Assembly (NCBI GenBank): GCA_036939755.1
Contig: JALLAZ010001073.1
Coordinates: 1-10,399 of the forward strand
From: Stephanodiscus triporus
Lineage: Eukaryota; Bacillariophyta; Thalassiosirophyceae; Thalassiosirales; Thalassiosiraceae
Reading direction: 5' to 3'
DNA: 10,399 nt
Shown in pieces: positions 1 through 7,037 of the stretch (its first letter is position 1; each line of letters opens with the position of its first letter). Position numbers and translations under genes: made by a program. Under the pieces are notes generated by a model. It saw only the letters and a program-made list of their open reading frames with translations, did not search any database and was not told the DNA's origin.

Positions 1-147
1 TCATAAGTCATTTAGTTCAAGTTAGATGTCTTTTTCTATGTATTTTTATTGTCTTAATGTCATCTTAGCTTGTCTGAGAGGATATATGTCTTTTTTACCT
101 TTATTCCAAATATTCAAGTACGTAGTACCCATGGTGCCGGCGGTGGC
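1..147 (+). other. AT-rich upstream region of the Claspin-like gene
   Basis: This stretch is T-rich and AT-rich, in sharp contrast to the GC-rich coding sequence that follows. The reading frame of the gene stays open back to about position 70 but has no ATG before 148. An AG at 124-125 (context tacgtag) preceded by T-rich sequence could be a 3' splice site, in which case 148 is not the true start and an earlier exon lies outside the window. No TATA box or other core promoter element can be called with confidence. Confidence 0.4.
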
Positions 148-3100
148 ATGAGGAGGGGGATATTCGGGGGCTACGACTCCAAGGAGGACGACGACGACGA
201 CGACGACGACGACGTGACAAGTCCGTACCACGGGGAGATGAACGCCGACAACGTCAATGCCGATGTCGGGGGGGGGGAGGAGGAGGGAGGTGTCGACGAG
301 GACGAGGACGATGGAGGACGCGGTCGTGGTCGAGGCCGCGATCGCCGCCTTGGCACGATCGTTGACGGAGGGACAACGACGACTACGACTACGACGATGA
401 CGAGGGAGATGAAAACGACGAAGATGACGGGGACGCGCGGCCGCGGATCGGATGACCACGACGACCACGACGACGGTGACGACGACGGTCGTCCGCCGCA
501 CCTCCTCGGCCTCGGCGACGAGGAGGCAGACGAAGAGGACTTGGAGGAGGAGGAGAAGGAGGAGGAGGAGGGCCCTGACAAGGGAACGCGAGCTTCGTCA
601 GCCAGGGCGATGGCGGCGGAGAAGGGGTGGCACGATGGAGAATCCGCCGTCGACGTCGGGACGTGCCCCGCCGCGAAGGGGTCGACACGAGGGCTGAGGA
701 CGGCCGTCGTCAACGAAGAAGACGAGAAGGAGAGGGCAGAAAACGAAAACGACGATGACGACCGCCGCCTGCTCGTCCTCGTGGACGAGCTGTACCTTGA
801 TGCGATCGACAACGGCGACGTTGGCACGATGACCGTCGGGGACATACATCGCGCCGTGGCGACGCGTCTCAGGATGGTGGATGCAGCTCTGGACAAGAGG
901 AGGAGGAGGGTCGTCAAGGGACGACTTACGGACCTGATAACGGGAGCGGCGGCCGCGCCGAGGAAGGGGAAGAGGGGGGGGGCGACGAAGGCTGTCCGTC
1001 GGACGACGAAGGGCGGCGACGACGACGACGACTCGGGAGGATCGGACGGCGAAGCGGCCGCGGCGGCGACAGAGGAGGAGGAGGAGGGACCGGAGGACGA
1101 TCGTGACAACGAGTACGATGCCGAAGACGCCACCGACGACGGCGGCGGCGGCGACGACGGCTCGTCCGACTACGAGGAGGAGGAGGAGGGGGGGGGGGGT
1201 CGTCGTAGTCGTAATCGTCGGGTCAAGAGGACCGAGAAAAGCATCAAGAAGACGAGGAGGCCCGCCGTGATGAAGAAGGAGAAGAAGAACAACAAGAAGA
1301 AGAGGATGGCCGAGCACATGCGCGAACGGCACGCCAAGGCTCGCGCTCGTCAGGTCGAGGAGGCGCGGATACGCCGCGAGGAGCTCGGCCACCTCGCCGC
1401 CGACGACGACGAGGAAAACGACGACGGCGGCGGAGGAGGAGGGGAGGAAGAGGAGGAGGGGAAGAAGAAGGTCAAGAACGAGGAGGAAAACTATTCGGGA
1501 CCGAGGATCAGCGAGGAAGATCGCGAGCGAGCGCGGGCAATCGCGGCGAGGTTCGACACCGATCGCGAGGAGCTGCGGATCAGGCGCGTCGAGGATCGTG
1601 TCGGGCTGATCGATAGGCTCAGGACGAGGCGGCTCGAGATCATCGCGTCTTTGGGGATGGACGTCGGGACGGTCGAGTTCAGCGTGGGATCGACGATGAT
1701 GACGACGAACGCTAACGTGATGGCGAGGGAGGATGAGGACGGAAGGGCGATGCCGAGGCTCACTTCCACCGACGTCGTCGAGATGGAGGACGGCGGGAAC
1801 GACCCAAGTAGCGAAGATGACGAGGACGATGACGGCGACGATGACGACGATGATGACGACTTGGAAATCATCGCTCCGCCGGCCCCCTCCCTCCCTTCGT
1901 CGAGTTCCGATAAGAGGAGGCAGTCCACAGTGGACCTACTCTTTCAACCATCATCGGGCAATAACAAGATGGCCATGCGTAAGGATCCGCAAAAGTCTTC
2001 AAGGCCCGCTGTGAATCCACGCGCCGCACTTCAGAATGCATTGAGGGTCAAGTTTCTCAATACGGGCAATCGATGGCTGGCACGGTGAGAGAACGATATC
2101 GTTTGACATGCCTGGTTCTTTCTTGGGATGCGACTTAAATTTTTACGCCGTTACTTTATCCCCCCCCCCCCCAACCGTCACGCAGGGAATTGGGATACGA
2201 AGACGAAGAAGATCACATTCGCGACTGCAAGGAGGTTGAGGAAAAGAAGCGTAAGCAGATTTTGTTAATCGAGAAGGCGACCGTGCTCCGCGAACGGGAG
2301 GCCGCTCTTCTTCGTGGTCGAGGTTTCGATAACGACGAAGACTTCGTTGCTGGCGAGGTAGTGACAGATAATGGGATGGTGAGAGAAGGCGGAACGGAGC
2401 TAAACGAGAAGGAATACGACGACGAAGAGGATGAGGAAATGGCCGTGGCTCGGGAGTTGGAGCAGTTGGAGACAGGCGCTTACAGCGAGCAAGAAAATGA
2501 CGATGGAGATGTCGAAGAAGAGGAAACTCACGAAAGCTTGGGAAGGGTCGTGGAGGAGTCTCAGTCGCTGGTTGAATCCTCAGAGGAAAGGCGGATGAAA
2601 GAAGACAAGGACCCCAGCTCCAATGACAACAAGCGTGATGATGACACCGTCAAACCCGTTCTCTCAATCCCTGCCATGGTTGTGACACCATCTCGTGCTA
2701 TCACAGAAGATTTTACTGACGAGAACCTGGAAGATACAGTGAATGTTACGACCGATTCCTCATCGTCTGATCCGTTTGCGGATGATGCTGATGATGATGT
2801 TGCAATGGAGAATTCTCATGCAGAGAACGAACCCCACGAGGAAGAAAACCGCGTGGGCTCGCTAATGGAAAACGATGCAAGCAAAGACGGACAACACTTC
2901 CTGCAAGACCAAGCCAACGACACCAACATATCCAGCGAGGCAATGACCTCATCCAAGGAACGATCATCCTCAAAAAAGCCCAAGAATTCAGCTTGGCAGG
3001 CGATTCTCCAGAAAGAAAAGGCCGCACTCGCCAAACAGAAGAAACTCCAACGTAAGAACGGTGGACTCGTCGAAGGCGAGGCCGAAGAAGAAGAGGAGGA

Positions 3101-4559
3101 GGAGGGCATTGTTGGCCTAGAAGATTTCGGTTTCGCCGTCTCTAAGAAGAAGGACGATGACGACGAAGATGTTGACGGCGACGTGGATGACGATGACATG
3201 GATCACGTTGTGGATGACCTTTCCGATGGAGAGGGCGACGAGGAGGCTGGTGAGGTGGCACGCAAGCGTCTCGAACAGGCCGAGGAGAAGGAGCGTCACA
3301 AGGAAATCATGAGGAGGATGCGTGAGGGATACGACGGACGACGGGGCGGTATTGCCAGTGGTGTGGGAGGTGCAAGGGGTATGCACCGTTTCGATCAGTT
3401 GGTTGCGGCAGATAATAGGGACGATGCGAAGAGGTTGGGACTGTTGAATGATGATGAGTTGAACAGTGACGGCGAAGATGAAGGAGATGGGGAAACCAAC
3501 ATTAAAAAGAAGGATGACGATGAAGATGATGAGGCTGCTCTTTTGGGTGAGTGACCTTTTATGCCTTAATTTACGACATACGTGTGATCGTTCTGTGTTT
3601 ACCTGATGTACTAACCCATTGCGAATTGATGAATGCAGACAAAATGCTAAAGGAGCGTTTCCTCAACAGGGACGAGGAGGTAATTGAAGAGGAATTCACA
3701 GATGATGAAGAATCCGAAGATGAACTCGATGGTACAGGTAAGTTTAGCGTTGCCGTGTTCCGAAGCCGCTACTTGCACACCCCCTTGAGAGAACTGACTT
3801 GGCACACTTCCACGTCTATGCAAAATTTTCAGAGCAACATGATGGCGATGACAACGAAGAACGAGAGCAGGATCGTCTCGCTAAGTATTTTTCCAAGAGA
3901 GCTCGACGGAACCGAATCTTGGAAGAGTTCGTTGGTGACAGCCAGTTTTCGAGGTCGCGTCTGATTGATGAAGATGTGACTATGCAGCAGGATCTTAAGT
4001 CTATCAAGGTAAGCACGTTTGATGCGGTTTCTATTCCAGTAGTCGCAAGGGCCTGGCTGATAAAATTTCATTCTTATATTTCCATATTCATGTGCCTCCC
4101 CAGACTTCATTCAGCAGGAAGCGAAGCATTGAAGGAAGCAATCTCGACCTCAGAGAAAACAACTGCTCGTCTAAAAAATTCAAGACGATGATCTCGCACG
4201 ACAAAAGTTCTGATGCATCCAAAACCACATCGAGCCTGTCTGTTGCCCTAATGGCAAGCCGCCACAGCTCCGTCGGCCGAAAAAGAATGACCACCTTCCT
4301 TAGCGGGAACGGATCCAGGAACACCTCCTTCTCCCGTCAGAGCTCGTCGTCAAGCAAGAGTGTTTCTCTCAACCACGTCGTTTTCACGACCGGGGACAAT
4401 AGTCAAAGTGCAAGCCGGCTGCCCGATTCTGCCGGCAACAGCCATTCGTTTCTGGGCCCTGTCAAATTGTCACGTGGACTGTCCAACGCCAGCAAAAAGA
4501 ATGTCGTCCCCGGAGGCAGCCTTTGGAGTAGGGTGTGCTCTAAAAATTTCCGAACCTGA
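148..4559 (+). CDS. Claspin/Mrc1-like replication checkpoint mediator, five exons
   Basis: Exons are 148-2084, 2186-3546, 3639-3737, 3833-4008 and 4104-4559; all junctions keep frame and give about 1342 residues, close to the size of animal Claspin. Claspin/Mrc1 rides with the replisome in the nucleus and helps pass fork-stress signals from ATR/Mec1 to the effector kinase. Seen: Asp/Glu/Gly-rich N-terminus; a DEK_C-like helical stretch (about residues 204-266); Lys-rich likely nuclear signal (about 375-395); Arg/Glu-rich helices (about 454-504); a PIP-box-like QSTVDLLF (592-599); a block around NPRAALQNAL and NRWLARELGY spanning the first junction; then the Mrc1-type region (about 930-1190) with GLVEGEAEEEE, repeated acidic IDD-like segments, LNRDEEVIEEEF and VGDSQFSRS. 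The last resembles the GEDSQF motif of animal Claspin. SQ sites (ESQS, DSQF, NSQS) fit ATR-type phosphorylation. The C-terminus is Ser/Lys-rich. The ATG at 148 is the first in frame, but an upstream exon is possible. Family call is by motif recall, not alignment. Confidence 0.72.
187..213 (+). repeat. GAC triplet run, nine units
   Basis: Nine uninterrupted GAC codons encode Asp9 near the N-terminus of the Claspin-like protein. Similar shorter GAC/GAG runs recur throughout that exon. Confidence 0.95.
2085..2185 (+). other. Intron 1 of the Claspin-like gene
   Basis: The donor is GTGAGA and the acceptor CGCAG, length 101 nt. It splits an Arg codon (CG|G) and gives NRWLAR|ELGYEDEED across the join. 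A C12 run lies shortly before the acceptor and may act as its pyrimidine tract. Confidence 0.85.
3547..3638 (+). other. Intron 2 of the Claspin-like gene
   Basis: The donor is GTGAGT and the acceptor TGCAG, length 92 nt, splitting an Asp codon (G|AC). A perfect TACTAAC branch-point motif sits at 3609-3615, 23 nt before the acceptor AG ends, the usual distance. Confidence 0.88.
3738..3832 (+). other. Intron 3 of the Claspin-like gene
   Basis: The donor is GTAAGT and the acceptor TTTTCAG, length 95 nt, splitting a Glu codon (G|AG). The join carries an acidic run (SEDELDGT to EQHDGDDNEE). Confidence 0.88.
4009..4103 (+). other. Intron 4 of the Claspin-like gene
   Basis: The donor is GTAAGC and the acceptor CTCCCCAG, length 95 nt, between complete codons (DLKSIK|TSFSRK). 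T-rich sequence lies upstream of the acceptor. Confidence 0.85.
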
Positions 4560-4752
4560 CGCACAACGGGCATATATTCAAAATTAGTCTGGAATATCTA
4601 TCACTAAAAGAAAATAACTTCCGTCTTATATTTTACATCAAGGCGATGACCTTACCACCGCCTATGAATATTGTGGGGCCATAACGAATCGACGCATCGA
4701 CAGACAAAGAAAACTAATAACAACCATACAGATCCACAGGATTTTCGTGACG

Positions 4753-4772
4753 GAACATTTCGTACTTCTCAT
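4753..4772 (-). repeat. 20-bp repeat, copy 1
   Basis: The 20 bases gaacatttcgtacttctcat recur exactly at 6989-7008 in the same orientation; flanking bases differ. On the minus strand each copy starts with ATG and reads MRSTKC. Here the frame runs 36 codons to a stop at 4662 and looks like a short basic then hydrophobic peptide, but nothing else supports it as a gene. Confidence 0.8.
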
Positions 4773-4810
4773 ATTGTATGTACGTTGCATTTCTTTTGTT
4801 GTACGAACAC

Positions 4811-4857
4811 CTGTCACCACCTGTCATGCGCTATCGTGGAAAGGTCCACGCCTGTCA
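4811..4857 (+). promoter_or_regulatory. Cluster of three CTGTCA motifs
   Basis: CTGTCA (TGACAG on the other strand) occurs at 4811-4816, 4821-4826 and 4852-4857, with start spacings of 10 and 31 bases, i.e. about one and three helical turns, so all three face the same side of the DNA. They lie about 180-225 bases upstream of the ATG at 5035. TGACAG is the core bound by TALE-type homeodomain factors in animals and plants; use here is inference. Confidence 0.3.
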
Positions 4858-5034
4858 AAAAGAATATTCTGTGCAGTCCACGCCAATCTGTTATTCAGGC
4901 GGAAACCATCAAAACCCTGTCTGTTACCTGTCCATATTGTGGAAGGACAACGCATGTGGCAGTTTTGTGACCTCCCAGGCTCACAAATCCCAAAAGCTCA
5001 TTGGTACTCCCGAATCAAGTAGCTCATAATTACA

Positions 5035-5586
5035 ATGAAGGTTAACTTTGGACTCAAGCTCATCATAGCTATGGCGGCCGTCTCGACCGTCAATGCTTCA
5101 GCGACCACGTCGACTGGCAAATCGATGTCTCAGGCAGTCATGCTAATCCCTACCTGAAGTTTGAAGAGCTGGAAGTGTTGGCTCAAAAGGTTGAGAGTGA
5201 GCTGGCAAAGTTGAAGTTGGAGTATGAGTTGGCAACGATGCATGCCACGATCGTCAAGGTAACCACATGTCCCATCCAACTGGGTGACTCCCATGAGACA
5301 ACATCCGGATCGTTGATGGAATGGGAGGAGATCACTGGACAGATTGACAAGGGGATGGACTGTACTCCTGGGAAACCAGACAGAAGTCGCCCGGTACCTG
5401 ACGCCGAGCATCCAATTCCCGATATTTTTAGTTGGCGCTGGTCTCTTGTTCTGGCTAAGCCTCGCGGGGGGCGTGATTTCTGAGAGTGTCACGCCAACCT
5501 TGGACAAGCTCGATGAGATCATCGCGATGTCGGTCTCGATATCGGTTGACATGATACGGTCGAACAGCGACGCGATTCAGGTATAG
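5035..5586 (+). CDS. Putative secretory single-pass membrane protein with coiled coil; one frame break
   Basis: I do not recognise the family. The ATG at 5035 opens a typical signal peptide: MKVNFG, then a hydrophobic core to VNA. That frame stops at 5155-5157, but another frame, open from about 5097 (SDHVDWQIDVSGSHANPY), runs into a Leu/Glu/Lys heptad-like coiled coil (5154-5258). One extra T at about 5094 (GCTTC to GCTTTC) would join signal peptide and coiled coil, so a homopolymer miscall or recent frameshift is likely. An intron at 5259-5379 then joins in frame to a membrane segment (FPIFLVGAGLLFWL) followed by amphipathic sequence ending DAIQV. The last codons read CAG GTA TAG, so the stop at 5584-5586 may really be a donor site. 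An acceptor (ctactacag) about 80 nt later would add RHLNNSSWNY and more residues, antisense to the next gene. Likely a membrane-anchored or endomembrane protein; function unknown. Confidence 0.5.
5259..5379 (+). other. Intron in the membrane-protein gene
   Basis: The donor is GTAACC after a complete Lys codon and the acceptor AACCAG, length 121 nt. Removing it joins the coiled coil (ATIVK) to TEVARYLTPS and the membrane segment in one frame. Without splicing the first frame ends in a low-quality tail at about 5483, so splicing is the better reading. Confidence 0.65.
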
Positions 5587-5688
5587 AAAACGGAACAAAT
5601 TTGTCTTAAAGCTCTCGAGAGAGCATCGAGAGCATCGATAGAAAGTCATCAATCTACTACAGCGACACCTCAATAACTCCTCCTGGAA

Positions 5689-6988
5689 TTACCTCCCTTC
5701 TTCCTCTTTATCACATGCCATGCTCTTCCTGCCACCGCCACCACCCCCACGGCTGATCTTGACGAGACCGGCGATCGAGACCTTATCCACCACCGGCAGG
5801 ACGTCCTTGTAGTATCCGACGCCCCCCTCGCTCCTGCGAATTGTTTGGTGGCGACGAAGTCCTCGCTTTTCGCCTCGTTCGTCGTCAAGGATTTCACCGT
5901 CGTCGCCTCCCGTCGCTCGACAGACTTTCGTGTCGTCGATCGTCCCCTTCCGCACCTTCTTGGATGATTTCGGCGCCTCCTCCGTCCCGACTCCCCCCTT
6001 CGCCACATCCGCCACCGCCTCCCGCTTCTTCTTTGATGATTTTGGCGCCCCCTCCCTCCCGACTCCCCCTTTAGCCGCATCTGCCGTCGCACCTTCTCCT
6101 CCTCCGCCCGTCGAACTCTTCTCCTTCTTGGACGATTTCGGGACGTCCATGACCTTCGTCGCCGCCGTCGTCCCCGTCGTAGTCGTGCCTCCCGTCGGTC
6201 CCTTTCTCGTCTTTTTGGAAGGTTCTTCCTCCTCGACCTCGACGGCCCGCTGCTTCTTCAGCGCCCTCGCCAGCGGGGTCACGTCCGCCGTTGCCTTGGT
6301 CCTCATCTTCTTCTTACCCCCCTCGGCTTCGTCGTCGTTTTCAACTTCCTCCTCATCCTTCTTCGCGCGATCCTTCCCCCCCACCTGGGCCAACCTCTCG
6401 ATCTGCGCCAGTTCCTATGGCGTTTTATTATATATCAGAAGCGTGACGCTATTCGTTGTCTTGATGGATATCGACCGGACGTTGGACCACTTCCTCAGGA
6501 CCTTGGTCGGGAAGCCGGAACAAACGGACAGTATGTTCGCGGGTAACCTCGACAGCGGCATGCCGGTGTTCCCGGTCTTCACGGTCAGGCAGGTGTCTGC
6601 GCTCAGGCACACGTACGTCGATACGAGACATCACCAAATCGCGAACGGCAATGCCTCCTCCCTCGACAGTCTCACGGGTATTGGCTGCTTCTTCCTGTCA
6701 AAGAATTTTGTCCCGAGGGCCTTCGAGAGCATGGGTAGTATCCTGTCGTCAGGATTCGACGCTGCTCGAAGGTTTTGTGCTTGACGCGTAGGGATTGCAA
6801 TGTCAGGACCTTCTTGATGTACCCGAGCTGAGAGGGGAAGCGCGTTATCATGTCCTGCACCCAGGTCTTCGACGCGTCCTTGACGATTATGCACGCCTCG
6901 ACGTCGCTGAGACAATTGTCGTAGTCGTTGTCGTCGACGTTGACAAGAGGATGGGGGATGTCGATACGGATGGGCCTCGGGCCGCGTC
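5689..6988 (-). pseudogene. Truncated, broken ribosomal-L1-domain gene (RSL1D1/Utp30 type)
   Basis: Intact homologues are nucleolar proteins with a ribosomal L1 domain, linked to pre-60S/pre-rRNA processing. Homology begins at about 6980 with GPRPIRIDIPHPL and continues DVEACIIVKDASK, LRVKHKTFEQRR, DDRILPML, ALGTKFFDRKKQPIPV, NTGMPLSRLPAN, KWSNVRSISIKTT and LLIYNKTP, all in the order of the L1 domain. After it come a Lys-rich linker, 24-residue repeats and a C-terminal GVGYYKDVLPVVDK motif. Defects seen: the first 50-60 residues of the domain are absent and stops lie directly upstream; the frame changes at about 6750, where roughly 8-10 residues usual in the family are missing; TGA at 6631-6633 and TAG at 6415-6417 interrupt the frame; the frame changes again at about 5925 and 5830 around TTNEAKSEDFVATKQFAGA. 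Two stops plus truncation favour a pseudogene over sequence error. Transcribed strand and position suggest it lies just behind the nucleotidase gene. Confidence 0.75.
5963..6150 (-). repeat. 24-codon tandem repeat in the L1-domain pseudogene
   Basis: Two units 72 bases apart (conserved starts at 5963 and 6035) encode the pattern AKGGVG-x-E-x-APKSSKK followed by basic residues. A third, diverged PKSSKK copy begins at 6131. They form a Lys/Gly-rich tail typical of disordered nucleolar extensions. The period is a multiple of three, so unit gain or loss would not break the frame. Confidence 0.7.
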
Positions 6989-7008
6989 GAACATTTCGTA
7001 CTTCTCAT
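6989..7008 (-). repeat. 20-bp repeat, copy 2, at the truncated end of the L1-domain copy
   Basis: This is identical to 4753-4772. It lies exactly between the stop-filled 3' flank of the nucleotidase gene and the first L1-domain homology, so it may mark the breakpoint at which the gene fragment was joined. Confidence 0.8.
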
Positions 7009-7037
7009 TCTTACTTTTTACAAAACAGGAAAGTCCA

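Larger units (their letters stand above)
4560..5034. promoter_or_regulatory. Intergenic region: 3' flank of Claspin-like gene and upstream region of the gene at 5035
   Basis: The sequence is AT-richer than its flanks. The plus-strand frames that stay open here (up to about 99 residues) have no recognisable domain and I do not call them. It holds three CTGTCA hexamers (4811, 4821, 4852), two copies of GTCCACGCC (4844-4852 and 4876-4884) and one copy of a 20-bp repeat (4753-4772). The first about 100 bases probably include the 3' untranslated region of the upstream gene; the last 250 are the likely promoter of the downstream gene. No clear TATA box or polyadenylation signal was identified. Confidence 0.45.

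Noticed and set aside
171..1133. Long minus-strand open frame rich in Ser, Val and Pro opposite Claspin exon 1
   Set aside because: It is the antisense shadow of GAC/GAG triplet repeats, which read as TCG/TCC without stops on the other strand. No domain is seen.
1188..1199. G run as a possible quadruplex or control element in Claspin exon 1
   Set aside because: G and GGA runs are everywhere in this exon and encode Gly/Glu-rich protein, so nothing sets this one apart.
4662..4772. Minus-strand 36-codon ORF with signal-like hydrophobic stretch starting MRSTKC
   Set aside because: It is short, lacks context and may only reflect the 20-bp repeat. It is kept as a note within the repeat finding.
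4671..5029. Overlapping plus-strand frames of 83-99 codons in the spacer
   Set aside because: Three frames are open over the same AT-richer stretch with no domain, no splice logic and no distinct codon bias.
5612..5640. Short palindrome and repeated agcatcga between the convergent genes
   Set aside because: The arms are only six bases and there is no T run or other terminator context; a chance match is likely.
5930..6784. Plus-strand 284-codon frame across the L1-domain region
   Set aside because: Its content is Ser/Pro/Phe low complexity complementary to the Lys/Gly repeat. The minus strand carries recognisable L1-domain motifs, so this is a shadow.
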